Shown: positions 1-7,604 of the stretch, piece after piece
Layout of the letters: every line of letters begins with the position of its first letter
Position numbering within the stretch: the stretch's first letter is position 1
Assembly: GCA_019118505.1 (NCBI GenBank)
Contig: DWYU01000094.1
Location: 1 to 36,475, forward strand
Direction of reading: 5' to 3'
DNA length: 36,475 nucleotides
Source: Candidatus Oscillibacter excrementavium
GTDB lineage: Bacteria > Bacillota > Clostridia > Oscillospirales > Oscillospiraceae
The notes under the pieces: generated by a model
What the model was told of the DNA's origin: nothing
The model's input: the letters and a program-made list of their open reading frames with translations, nothing else
The model's database searches: none
Program-made: the position numbers and the translations under genes

Positions 1-143
1 AGCCAGATTGCAGCCATTGGCAAACCATAGGGACTAATGAGAAATGCTATCACCAGCAGGATAATGCCGTTTTGCAAGGAGTAAGTAATCAGAACTGCCA
101 CACCCAGCAGGGCAACCACCATGCTGATAAATCCGGTCATCAT
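1..143 (-). pseudogene. 5'-truncated small membrane protein of conjugative-element type (partial)
   Basis: Reading the minus strand from 143 towards the window edge gives an open frame of 47 codons, different from the cotH frame and running off the window. It encodes a hydrophobic stretch with segments such as VALLGVAVLITYSLQNGI and FLISPYGLPMAAIWL. From memory this resembles the C-terminal half of the small membrane proteins (CD1845-like) carried by Tn1549/CTn-type integrative conjugative elements; that is recognition by eye, not a search. Family members have about 35 more N-terminal residues, which are absent here because the sequence upstream becomes cotH. The two ATG codons at 143 and 140 are probably chance internal codons rather than real starts. 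Confidence 0.45.
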
Positions 144-1050
144 AGTCAAAGGAATACAGCGCCTTCTCAAAGTCGGAGAGGTCCTGTTCTATGGCATCCG
201 CCATCTCCTGGGTCAAGGCACCGGATCTCGGGTACTCGATATTGATATTCAGATGATTCCTTCTGCTGATGCGGTAGGTGTAGTAGGTAAAGTTGTTGAT
301 GTTTTTCAGGTCAGTTCTGCTTCCCTGATCCAACCGCAGGACATAGCCGGTGGAGGTACTGTTGTCGATGGGTTCAGACACATTGACTCGGCTGTTCTCC
401 CCGTTGGTAATGGTCTCCGTCATCAGGTAAAGCCCCTGATACGCCCCGTTGAAAATCACCTCGCAGAAACGAACATTGGGGGAATACTCCATCATCTCTC
501 CTGCAATGTTGTACCACAGGTAGTTGCGGATCAGGCTCTTGTCCAGATAGGGGCCGTGAAGTGTCCACTCATAGTGGGCGTCCATCCCCATGACTTCGTG
601 GTCGGCATAGGCCCCATCATCATCTGTAAAGCGGAGAAGATAGTTGTGCTTATCAAAATAGCGGGAAGAACGCCCTCTGATACGGATCAGCCCCGCACTC
701 TCCAGGTCCGGCGTGTCTGATGGGTGATGATTGCGGGTCTCATTGTCCAAAATAGAGATCCGGGCAGACAGCATACTCTCCCCGTCAGCTGTGGTAGAGT
801 AGATGGTTTCTCCATGGGCGTCATATCCCACGGGCGCCCCCGGGATCTCCTGCCCGCCGGTGTCAATGATGACCAGAGGCAGGTGCGTACACAACTCCGC
901 GCCATCACAACCGCAGCCTGCGTCCGGGCCTCGGGCGGACAGGCGCTGGTGGATGCGGGCGGGGCCTTCTTCCGCCTCCAGAACGGATGCCGCCAGCGCG
1001 CAGACAAGTATCAGCACCACCATGGCACTGCCCAGCAACTTGTATTTCAT
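34..1050 (-). pseudogene. CotH kinase family protein, 3'-truncated by a fusion junction
   Basis: The 338-codon frame starts with a hydrophobic signal segment (residues 5-25) and continues as a CotH-kinase-like protein: the IRGRSSRYFDKHNYLLRF stretch near residue 120 is the CotH nucleotide-binding-fold signature, followed by the usual RNYLWYNIAGEM and GAYQGLYLMTE blocks. CotH-fold proteins are atypical protein kinases; in spore formers CotH modifies coat proteins, whereas extracellular versions of this VTC/DUF4956-linked type have no settled role. Homology stops at about residue 302 (near position 143). The last 36 residues are an out-of-frame translation of a different gene, so the C-terminal catalytic part is missing. 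An SD-like GGGAGAA lies just upstream of ATG 1050, and the gap to the preceding DUF4956 gene is 32 bp, so it is the last gene of that operon. Probably non-functional. Confidence 0.75.
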
Positions 1051-1082
1051 AGTTCTCCCGCCCCCTTGGAGTTCCAGGCGTC

Positions 1083-1772
1083 TCAGCCGCTGATCTCGTC
1101 GTTCTGCATGACGATGTTGAAATATTCGATCCCGCCGATCTCATAGACGGCGTCTGTAATGCTCTTGCCCGCGGCCTTTTCGCCGCCCGGCTTGCGCAGA
1201 TACTTTCCGTTGAGCTCATAGATGTATTCGACGCTATCATCGGTAGTGTTCTTGACCCGCAGGATGGCTTTGCGGTTATAGTACTGGAAGATCAGGGATT
1301 CCACCTTGGACGCATTCACCCGCGCGGTCCGCAGGATCAGCAGGACTCGGTTATCGGTACGCAGCCGACCAAACACCAGCAGCAGTATGAACACCACCGC
1401 GCTGCCTGCCGCGGCGACCAGATAGTCACCGGAGCCACAGCAGATGCCTACTACGATAGCCCAAAAGATGTAGATGGTATCCCGGGAGTCCTTGATGGCG
1501 GTGCGGAACCGGACAATGGACAGGGCGCCCACCATGCCGAGAGACAGCGCGATGTTGTTCCCAATGACGATCATCACGGTGGTGGTGATGACTGTCAGGG
1601 CCATTAGGGAGACATTGAATTTGGCGCTGTAAATGCTGCCGCTGTGGCTGAGGCGGTAGGACAGGAACAGAAACGCCGCAATGATCGCCGACATCACGAG
1701 GCGCAGCAGAATCGTTTCGGTGGTCAGGTCGCCGCCGCTGGATTCCAGCAGCTGAAGCAGGTTTTCTCGCAT
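1083..1772 (-). CDS. DUF4956 domain-containing membrane protein
   Basis: 229 residues. Three or four hydrophobic segments occupy roughly residues 22-40, 50-75, 88-100 and 110-135, followed by a soluble C-terminal domain of about 90 residues. The conserved GMVGALSIVRFRTAIKD block in the middle is the hallmark of DUF4956. The start at 1772 was chosen because AAAGGAG lies 11 bases upstream; the frame stays open further upstream, but only as a shadow of the VTC gene. Genes of this family are usually found beside a VTC-domain gene and a cotH gene, as here (23 bp after the VTC gene, 32 bp before cotH). Biochemical function is unknown; a membrane partner of the VTC-type enzyme is an inference from context. 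Confidence 0.88.
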   Translation of the reverse strand: MRENLLQLLESSGGDLTTETILLRLVMSAIIAAFLFLSYRLSHSGSIYSAKFNVSLMALTVITTTVMIVIGNNIALSLGMVGALSIVRFRTAIKDSRDTIYIFWAIVVGICCGSGDYLVAAAGSAVVFILLLVFGRLRTDNRVLLILRTARVNASKVESLIFQYYNRKAILRVKNTTDDSVEYIYELNGKYLRKPGGEKAAGKSITDAVYEIGGIEYFNIVMQNDEISG

Positions 1773-1795
1773 ACTCGATTTTCTCCTTTGAATAA

Positions 1796-2491
1796 TTAAC
1801 TTTGAAGGCTCAGGGACACGCTTCGGGCCAGGCAGTATTTGCTGACCGACAGCTCCGAGCGCTCCACCCGATCCAACAGGTCCTTGAGATAGCTGAGGAG
1901 GAAGCCGTTGTACTTGACCTCCAGCACCATGTGGAAGGGGTCCATGACCGCGTACATGGGCAGGTGCTCGGAAAACAGATCGAAACTGGACTCCGTGGCG
2001 ATGATCCGGCTGTCCAGAGTGATGCGGATATGGTTTTCCCTGGCCACAAACGCCTGACGGCGGTACTCCACCACTGCTTTTGGCCGGTAGCAGCGGCTGT
2101 GCATCAGGCCGTAGCACTCCGCGGCGAAAGGGTCTTTATAGGCCATAAGCGGCCGGTAATCTCCCCGGCACAGCTGCTCCGCGTCCTCACGCCGGAGCCG
2201 CAGGGATCGCTTGCGCTGATACGGCCCTTCCTTCTGTTTCATTTCCAGCATGGCGAAATCGGATCGGGGCCCGTAAGTACGCAGCCGGATCTTCCGGCGC
2301 AGCTCCAGGCCGTCGACTTTGTCGTAAAAGTCCTGGTCATCCGGCGTGTCGAAATAGAGGGAGCGGATCACATAGCCCTGGGTGCCGTTGTGAACGTCGG
2401 CGTGCATAATGGCCCCCAGGCGGCCTCCCAGGACCGCGCCGTCGGCGATATTGATGGCAAATTTCTTCTCCTGCCGCAAGACCTCGTTCAT
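1796..2491 (-). CDS. VTC-domain protein (polyphosphate polymerase-like)
   Basis: 231 residues, the usual length for bacterial stand-alone VTC domains. VTC domains are triphosphate-tunnel-metalloenzyme folds; in yeast Vtc4 this domain polymerises ATP phosphate into polyphosphate. The tunnel strands are visible in order: YVIRSLYFDT (~40), RRKIRLRTYG (~65), EMKQKEG (~83), KRSLRLRR (~94), VVEYRRQAF (~140), RITLDSRI (~156) and LEVKYNG (~190), giving the alternating basic and acidic residues that line the tunnel. The start is supported by GGAGGT nine bases upstream. It is the first gene of the VTC-DUF4956-cotH operon, with a sigma-A-type promoter about 210 bp upstream and a terminator-like hairpin in the leader. 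Whether bacterial members make polyphosphate is not shown by sequence alone. Confidence 0.87.
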   Translation of the reverse strand: MNEVLRQEKKFAINIADGAVLGGRLGAIMHADVHNGTQGYVIRSLYFDTPDDQDFYDKVDGLELRRKIRLRTYGPRSDFAMLEMKQKEGPYQRKRSLRLRREDAEQLCRGDYRPLMAYKDPFAAECYGLMHSRCYRPKAVVEYRRQAFVARENHIRITLDSRIIATESSFDLFSEHLPMYAVMDPFHMVLEVKYNGFLLSYLKDLLDRVERSELSVSKYCLARSVSLSLQS

Positions 2492-2535
2492 CGCATCGGG
2501 ACCTCCATGGCGCCAAAGTATTTCTGAAATCTGGA

Positions 2536-2590
2536 CAAAAAGCGGCCTATTGGGGCCGCAGAACCATCTCTGCCGCCCTCAATAGACCGG
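2536..2590 (-). terminator. Long hairpin with U-tract in the leader of the VTC operon
   Basis: On the minus strand the arms 2589-2569 and 2562-2543 pair over about 18 of 20 positions around a small loop, and an inner alternative GCGGCC/GGCCGC stem (2559-2554 with 2547-2542) exists. TTTTT follows immediately (2541-2537). This is the structure of an intrinsic terminator. It sits between the promoter at 2697-2725 and the VTC start codon, so it would reduce expression of the operon unless read through or regulated. Confidence 0.6.
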
Positions 2591-2608
2591 TTGCGCTACT
2601 CGCTCCAT

Positions 2609-2636
2609 GGTATAAAAGCGCCCAAATAAATATACC
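2609..2636. repeat. Short inverted repeat in the VTC leader
   Basis: GGTATA (2609-2614) and TATACC (2631-2636) form 6-bp arms around 16 bases. It lies between promoter and terminator hairpin, so it could be part of leader RNA structure, or chance in AT-rich DNA. Confidence 0.3.
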
Positions 2637-2696
2637 ACATCATTGCATTCTATGACCCATACCAAAAGGCGCGATTTTATACATATTATCAAATTT

Positions 2697-2725
2697 ATCT
2701 TATTCAATCCCATCAGGGTTGTCAA
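2697..2725 (-). promoter_or_regulatory. Sigma-A-type promoter for the VTC-DUF4956-cotH operon
   Basis: The minus strand shows TTGACA (2725-2720), a 17-bp spacer and TAAGAT (2702-2697). The -35 is a perfect match and the -10 matches 4 of 6. The surrounding DNA (2590-2760) is markedly AT-richer than the genome. No gene other than the VTC operon lies downstream. Confidence 0.65.
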
Positions 2726-2908
2726 GCACTTTTTCCAACGGTGTGCGAACTTTTTGGCATCACAATATGGGCTGACAGCGGGAAAACCAGATCTGGCCCT
2801 GCTTTTTGCACCCAATTTCAGATTTGCGCCGTTTTCACGTTCTGCGGCATCTTCAAAAGCAGCCCTCTCTTGGCAGGCTCTCAAAACAGGACAAAATGTG
2901 AAGCTTGT

Positions 2909-3175
2909 CTTATCCTGCAGAACCAGACGCAGACGGTCCAAAGTCCGGGCGTGCCCCGCACCGGAGGCCGCCAGGTAGATGCGGGCGGTGTCCATGCAGA
3001 CGTGGCCCAGCACATCCGCCGGCTTTGCCGCGTCCCGGCACACCCGGTAGAAGACCCGGGCAAACAGGTGGCGCGGGTGGTTCTCTGTAGTACCGGGACT
3101 GCGCTCCGCCTGGCGGAGATGCCTGGCAAAGGAAGCGGACAGGTCCGAGGTGATTCTGCTTCCCGTCATATCCAT
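2909..3175 (-). pseudogene. Tyrosine recombinase relic with internal deletion
   Basis: Within a longer open minus-strand frame (3292-2579), only about 88 codons look like a protein family. They begin with a piece resembling the N-terminal core-binding domain of a phage-type integrase (FARHLRQAERSPGTTEN) and pass directly into the C-terminal catalytic end (RHLFARVFYRVCRDAAK, then ADVLGH, then TARIYL with the likely nucleophile Tyr, then GAGHARTLDRLRLV). The ~200 residues normally between, including the first catalytic Arg, are gone. Both ancestral segments plausibly contained RHL at the joint, so deletion between short repeats is likely. The remainder of the frame (2908-2579) has no recognisable homology and is probably noncoding. 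Not expected to be active. Confidence 0.6.
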
Positions 3176-3424
3176 ATCTCCGTTCTGGTTGATGGAAATA
3201 TCGTACCGGAACGGGGGAGACCTGTACAGGAGGAAAACCAAAAAATGTTCAGGCCGGACTGACCGGCCATGGGGCGCGCGAATTTTACACACACTTTACA
3301 CGGATTTGAAGATGGCCTCACCGGGGCGTGATAAGATAGAGGCGTGAGATGACAAGGCCCCCGGAGCACCGCTCCGGCGTGGGCATCCGAGGGCCGCAAG
3401 GCTCCGGCGGGAGGGAGATCGCGG

Positions 3425-4051
3425 ATGAGAAAAGTGACGGGCCTGTGGATGGCCGTCTGCCTGGCGCTGCTGGTGCTGGGGCTGAGATGGCACCCGCTGT
3501 GGGGCGCGGCGCTGGCCGTTGGCGGATGCGCGGGAATCTCCCGGTTCCTGTCCGCCAGACCGGGGCGGCGGGCCCGCCGGTTTGCCGGCCGGCCGGACGG
3601 GGCCGAGCTGGCCGCCGTCATGGAGGCGGCGGACCGGGAGCTGAAGCAGCTGCGCCTGTATGCGGACCGGATCGCCGACAGAAGGACCCGGGACGCGGCC
3701 GCGGCGCTGGCGGACATTGGCGGACGTGTCTATGACGAGCTGTGCCGCCGCCCGGAGAGGATCCCCTCCGCGGGCCGGCTGCTCGCGGCCCGTCTGGACG
3801 CGGCGGGACAGCTTCTGATCCGGTACGCGGCCTATCAGGAGGCCGGCCTGCGCACGCCGGAGGTCCTGGAATTCCAGCGCAGGGTGCGCGGGACCCTGCC
3901 TGGACAGCGGGCGGATCTGGAGCGGCAGCTGGCACGGCTGCGGTCGTCCCCGGAGACGGGGAGCGGGGAGGCCGATCAGGAGACCGGGGAGAGGCTGCCG
4001 GAGCCGGAAGCGGGGGCCTGCGGGACCGGGATCCGGTCCTGCTGTCAGTGA
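3425..4051 (+). CDS. XpaC-like (5-bromo-4-chloroindolyl phosphate hydrolysis family) protein
   Basis: 208 residues. Two closely spaced hydrophobic segments at residues 5-20 and 25-38 form an N-terminal membrane hairpin, followed by a basic, mostly helical soluble domain. The pattern around residues 65-160 (short helices with a proline-containing link, RRPERIPSAGRLLAARLDAA, then IRYAAYQEAG) resembles the XpaC family, which is often encoded beside telA; no telA is present here. The C-terminal ~35 residues are charged and low-complexity. The start has a purine-rich GGGAGGGAG nine bases upstream. Function is unknown; the family name derives from a phenotype rather than a proven phosphatase. The assignment is tentative. 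Confidence 0.5.
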   Translation: MRKVTGLWMAVCLALLVLGLRWHPLWGAALAVGGCAGISRFLSARPGRRARRFAGRPDGAELAAVMEAADRELKQLRLYADRIADRRTRDAAAALADIGGRVYDELCRRPERIPSAGRLLAARLDAAGQLLIRYAAYQEAGLRTPEVLEFQRRVRGTLPGQRADLERQLARLRSSPETGSGEADQETGERLPEPEAGACGTGIRSCCQ

Positions 4052-4074
4052 CCGGGGAGGCCGCCGGCCCATAC

Positions 4075-4115
4075 AAAAAACCGGCGCCGGGAAAATCCCA
4101 ACGCCGGTTTTCGGA
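4075..4115. terminator. Bidirectional intrinsic terminator
   Basis: AACCGGCG (4079-4086) pairs with CGCCGGTT (4102-4109) around a GC-containing loop. It is flanked by an A-run on the left and TTTT on the right, so it can end both the plus-strand xpaC-like transcript and the minus-strand phn operon. Confidence 0.8.
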
Positions 4116-4144
4116 TTTTTCTGTGTGTGCCCCGCAGGCCGCTG

Positions 4145-5680
4145 TCAGGCCATCCGGCGGCGGCAGCGGCCGGAGATCACATCCACCAGCCAGGACAGGG
4201 CGATCATGCCCAGGGCCAGGGTGCTGACCTCGTGCCAGGCGTACTGGTTCATGGCCAGGATCAGCGGCGCGCCGATGCCGCCCGCCCCCGCCAGACCCAG
4301 GACCGAGGCCTCCCGGATGTTGACGTCGAAGCGGTAGAGCCAGGCGGAGAAGAACCGGGGCGCCAGCTGGGGCAGCGCCACATGGCGCAGGCAGGCCAGC
4401 TTACCGGTCCCCATGGACTCCAGGGCGTGATAGGCCCGCAGGTCCAGGGCGTCGATGGCCTCGGTGAAGCGCTTGCAGAGCAGGCCCACGCTGCACACCG
4501 CCAGAGTCAGCACGCCGGTGAAGGAGCCGGGGCCGCAGACCCGGATGAAGATCAGCCCGTAGATCAGGAAGGGGACGGAGCGGATGGCCGTCACCACCGT
4601 CCGGAACAGCCAGGCCACCGGGGCGGGGAAGAAGCGGCTGCTGCCCAGAAACGCCAGGGGGACGGCAAAGACGGCGCCCGCGCAGGTCCCCACCAGGGCG
4701 ATGGCCGCCGTCTCCAGCAGGAGATAGGCCAGGCCGCTGCTGTCCGGGCGGAAGAACAGCTCCCAGTCCGGCTGGAGCAGGCCGGCGAAGAGGTTCTGCA
4801 CCATCTGCAGGCTGGTGCGGGACAGATCCGGCGGGGGGAGGGTGAGGGTGCACACCACGAACAGCGCCGCGGCCGCTGCCGCCAGGAGCCGTCCGCCGTT
4901 CCGGCCCAGGGAGCGCTCGTGCTGCACCAGGGCGGTGAGGAAGGCACTGAGATGCTCCATCCCGTAGACGATGACAAAGAGCAGCAGCAAAATCATGCCC
5001 ACCCGGTCATACTCCCGCCAGGAGACCTTCTCATTCAGCAGCAGGCCGATGCCGCCGGCTCCCACATAGCCCAGGATGGAGCTGTGGCGCACATTGCCCT
5101 CCAGCAGGTAGAGGCCGTTGGTGAGATAGGCCGGCAGGATCTCCGGGAAGATCCCCCGGGCAAAGGCCCGGACCGGAGAGGCCCCCATGGTCCGCAGGGC
5201 CAGATAGGGCCCCTGTGGGGCGCTCTCGATGTCCTCATAGGTCAGCCGGGCCATGATGGCAAAGGTGTAGACCGTGATGGCGGCGGTGCCGGCAAAGGAG
5301 CCGATTCCCAGGAAGAAGGTGGCCAACAGGGCCAGGATCAGCGCGGGGAAGGATCGGAGGACCTGGATACAGAAGCGGACCGCCTTTTTCAGGACAGCGG
5401 GCCCCGGCAGGGGGGCGGCGCAGACCATGGCCGCGGGGATCGCCATCGCCGCCCCCAGAAAGGTCCCGGTGACGGACATCTGCACGGTGGACCACAGCAG
5501 GGGGAGGGCCTTTCCGGCAAAGCTCCAGTCCGGCGGGACCATCCGGGAGACGATGTCCGTCAGATGGCCCCGGCGGCTCCACATGGCCCCCAGGTCGCAG
5601 CCGGTGAACCAGGCGGCCCACAGGAACACCAGCGCAAAGGCGGCCAGGGTCAGGCAGCGCCTGGAGGTTCTCCGGCTCAT
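4145..5680 (-). CDS. phnE: Phosphonate-type ABC transporter, fused double permease (PhnE-PhnE)
   Basis: 511 residues, about twice a normal PhnE (~260), with two full permease domains in one chain. Domain 1 (about 1-255) and domain 2 (about 260-511) each have around six hydrophobic segments, a permease loop contacting the ATPase (MGASPVRAFARGIFPEILP near 165-183; MGTGKLACLRHVALPQLAP near 423-441), and a matching LGYVGAGGIG / LGLAGAGGIG motif (203-212 and 461-470). The two halves would replace the permease homodimer in the membrane. Its start overlaps the phnC stop in an ATGA arrangement, indicating coupled translation. Substrate is inferred from the phnDC neighbours; phosphonate, phosphite or another small ligand cannot be told apart, because no phosphonate-degrading gene is nearby. 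Confidence 0.88.
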   Translation of the reverse strand: MSRRTSRRCLTLAAFALVFLWAAWFTGCDLGAMWSRRGHLTDIVSRMVPPDWSFAGKALPLLWSTVQMSVTGTFLGAAMAIPAAMVCAAPLPGPAVLKKAVRFCIQVLRSFPALILALLATFFLGIGSFAGTAAITVYTFAIMARLTYEDIESAPQGPYLALRTMGASPVRAFARGIFPEILPAYLTNGLYLLEGNVRHSSILGYVGAGGIGLLLNEKVSWREYDRVGMILLLLFVIVYGMEHLSAFLTALVQHERSLGRNGGRLLAAAAAALFVVCTLTLPPPDLSRTSLQMVQNLFAGLLQPDWELFFRPDSSGLAYLLLETAAIALVGTCAGAVFAVPLAFLGSSRFFPAPVAWLFRTVVTAIRSVPFLIYGLIFIRVCGPGSFTGVLTLAVCSVGLLCKRFTEAIDALDLRAYHALESMGTGKLACLRHVALPQLAPRFFSAWLYRFDVNIREASVLGLAGAGGIGAPLILAMNQYAWHEVSTLALGMIALSWLVDVISGRCRRRMA

Positions 5681-6426
5681 ACGGCCTCCTCCGTCTCTCC
5701 GTAGATCTCCCGCAGGACGGCCTCCGTCACGTCGCCGGGGGCGCCGTCAAAGACGACGCGGCCCTGGTTCATGCCCACGATGTGGGTGGAGAAGGCCAAG
5801 GACAGCTCCAGGTTGTGGCTGTTCATCAGGATGCTGACGGGGTGGGTGCGCCGGACCTCCTGCAGCAGGCAGAGGATCTGCCGCCCAGTGACCGGGTCCA
5901 GGGAGGCCACCGGCTCGTCCGCCAGCAGGATGGAGGGGCTGCGCATCAAGGCCCGGGCGATGGCCACCCGCTGCTTCTGCCCGCCGGAGAGGTTCTTCAC
6001 CGGCTCCTCCAGCTTGTCCGCCAGCCCCACCTCCTGTAAGATCTCCGCAGCCCGGGCGGTCCGCTCCCGGCCGAAGGCGCCCAGCAGGGAGGCCGCCAGG
6101 GACATCTCCGGCAGGCAGGCGTTCAGCACGTTCTGCAGAACGGACACGTTCTCCACCAGGCAGAAGTCCTGGTAGATGGTGCCGATCCTGCGCTGAACGG
6201 CCCGCTTCTCCCGGCCCCGGGCGGACTCGAAATGGGTGCCGTCATAGAGGATCTGGCCGCCGTCGCAGGGCTCCGCCCCGTTCAAAATGCGGAACAAGGT
6301 GGTCTTGCCGGCGCCGGAGGGACCGATGACGGAGAGAAATTCCCCGTCCTCCAGTGTAAAGCTGATGTCCCGCAGCACCTCCCCGGTGCGCTGGAACTGC
6401 TTGCGGATGTGGCTGACCTGCAGCAT
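5677..6426 (-). CDS. phnC: Phosphonate-type ABC transporter ATP-binding protein
   Basis: 249 residues, normal for PhnC. Walker A GPSGAGKT at 35-42, Q-loop YQD near 85-87, signature LSGGQ at 146-150, Walker B ILLADEP at 166-172, and the switch His in NSHNLELSL near 198-206. It would hydrolyse ATP at the cytoplasmic face to drive the fused PhnE permease. It lies 23 bp after phnD and overlaps phnE by 4 bp, so the three genes form one operon. An SD-like GGAGGAG is seen 8-14 bases before ATG 6426. Confidence 0.92.
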   Translation of the reverse strand: MLQVSHIRKQFQRTGEVLRDISFTLEDGEFLSVIGPSGAGKTTLFRILNGAEPCDGGQILYDGTHFESARGREKRAVQRRIGTIYQDFCLVENVSVLQNVLNACLPEMSLAASLLGAFGRERTARAAEILQEVGLADKLEEPVKNLSGGQKQRVAIARALMRSPSILLADEPVASLDPVTGRQILCLLQEVRRTHPVSILMNSHNLELSLAFSTHIVGMNQGRVVFDGAPGDVTEAVLREIYGETEEAV

Positions 6427-6449
6427 GGAACCGTCTCCTCCTCTGGTGT

Positions 6450-7508
6450 TTATTCCTCCATGGACTTCAAAAGGGCCTGGGCGTCCCGCTCTCCGTCATA
6501 GTCGCTGTCGCTGCCCCAGGTGTAGCCCACCTGGCTGAACACGCTGAAGATCTCCTGGCCCTCCTCGGTCTCGGCCAGCTCGATGAAGGACTCGCCCACC
6601 GCCTGGCGGAAGTCCTCGTCCGCCATGGTGTCGGAGGTCTTGCTGTAGGCGATCATGTCGTTGTAGATGCCCTCGGTGACGCCGATGACGCCGGTCTGCT
6701 CCACCATGGGGGCGGTGCCGCCGAACTCGGACTCCCAGATGGGGGCGTTCTTGATGCGGATGTGGCCGTAGGACACCATCACGTCCACCTGACCGGCGGC
6801 CAGACGGGCCACGGAGGTGGTGTGGGAGTCGCACTCCACCACGTGGTCCAGGTCACTGATGCCCTTGCCGTAGTGCTCCTGGAGCCACAGGGAGGGATAG
6901 ATGTACCCGGAGGCGGAGGTGGGATTCAGCACCGCCCAGGTGGCGCTGTTCAGGTCGTCCCAGGTCAGCTCCTCGCCGTTGTTCACCTTGTTCAGCAGCT
7001 CCTGGCCCTTCTCCGTGGGGCCCGCCAGGACGATGCAGCGGTAGTAGGTGGTCATGTCGTCGGTGTTCTCCTCGATGGTGCCGTCGTTCCAGTCGGCGGG
7101 GTTCTCGGAGTCCTTGTTGATGGCGTAGCGCAGGGCGGTCAGCAGCACGTCACAGTCGTCGGAGAAGAGGACGTAGTTGCCGCCGGAGATGAAGCCCAGG
7201 TCCGCGCTGCCGGCGCTGAGGGCCTCGCCCACGGCGGTGTAGCTGGTGCCCACGGTCATGTCGATCTCCTTTACGTCATAGCCTTTTTCCAGTAGCTTGT
7301 CCTTCAGCAGGGACTCCAGAGGCTCTGTGGATTCGGAGATGATGTCCGCGTCCGCGTAGGGGGAGAAGGCGATCTTCAGGGATTCGACCTCCTGTACGCC
7401 GTCATTGGCGGCGGGTTCGGAGCTGGCCTCCTCTCCGGCGCCGCAGCCGGAGAGCGCCCCGGCGCACAGCGCCAGGCTCAGCAAAAGGGCGGAAAGCTTC
7501 TTGTTCAT
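6450..7508 (-). CDS. phnD: Phosphonate-type ABC transporter substrate-binding lipoprotein
   Basis: 352 residues. A signal peptide with lipobox LSGC places the lipidated Cys at residue 22, followed by an acidic Ser-rich linker. The mature domain shows the PhnD/PBP2 pattern: LKIAFSPYADAD near 45, LGFISGGNYVLF near 104-115, the LNPTSASGYIYPSLWL ligand-hinge block near 195-210, and VDVMVSYGH near 242. It captures substrate outside the membrane and delivers it to PhnE. ATG 7508 is preceded by AGGAGG at the ideal distance. It is first in the operon and follows a long structured leader with a terminator 33 bp upstream of the start codon. Confidence 0.9.
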   Translation of the reverse strand: MNKKLSALLLSLALCAGALSGCGAGEEASSEPAANDGVQEVESLKIAFSPYADADIISESTEPLESLLKDKLLEKGYDVKEIDMTVGTSYTAVGEALSAGSADLGFISGGNYVLFSDDCDVLLTALRYAINKDSENPADWNDGTIEENTDDMTTYYRCIVLAGPTEKGQELLNKVNNGEELTWDDLNSATWAVLNPTSASGYIYPSLWLQEHYGKGISDLDHVVECDSHTTSVARLAAGQVDVMVSYGHIRIKNAPIWESEFGGTAPMVEQTGVIGVTEGIYNDMIAYSKTSDTMADEDFRQAVGESFIELAETEEGQEIFSVFSQVGYTWGSDSDYDGERDAQALLKSMEE

Positions 7509-7540
7509 GGGAATACCTCCTGTTTTTTTGTCGCCTGCGC

Positions 7541-7604
7541 AAAAGAAACAGGTATGCGCCCCATCAGCACATACCTGTCCAAGCTCTCACGCAGATGCTG
7601 ATGG
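7541..7604 (-). promoter_or_regulatory. Attenuator of the phn operon: competing antiterminator and terminator stems
   Basis: On the minus strand a perfect 9-bp terminator stem ACAGGTATG/CATACCTGT (7578-7570 with 7556-7548) is followed by TTCTTTT. A perfect 9-bp alternative stem CCATCAGCA/TGCTGATGG (7604-7596 with 7569-7561) encloses the 5' terminator arm, and its 3' arm fills the terminator loop. The two helices therefore exclude each other or form a strained pseudoknot. This is the architecture of a transcription attenuator. Confidence 0.75.

Larger units (their letters stand above)
2492..3424. other. Gene-poor interval between the VTC operon and xpaC-like gene
   Basis: This ~930-bp interval holds the VTC leader with its hairpin and promoter, an AT-rich stretch, and the recombinase relic. 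From 3176 to 3424 nothing is convincing except a weak promoter-like pair TTGAAG (3306-3311) and GATAAG (3330-3335) ahead of the gene at 3425. Confidence 0.6.

Noticed and set aside
2579-3292. Minus-strand 237-codon frame as a complete protein
   Set aside because: Only about 88 codons resemble a recombinase; the remainder covers the VTC promoter and AT-rich noncoding DNA.
4127-5704. 525-codon plus-strand open frame opposite phnE
   Set aside because: Gln/Gly/His-rich translation typical of the antisense of GC-rich coding DNA; the minus-strand PhnE-PhnE fusion explains the region.
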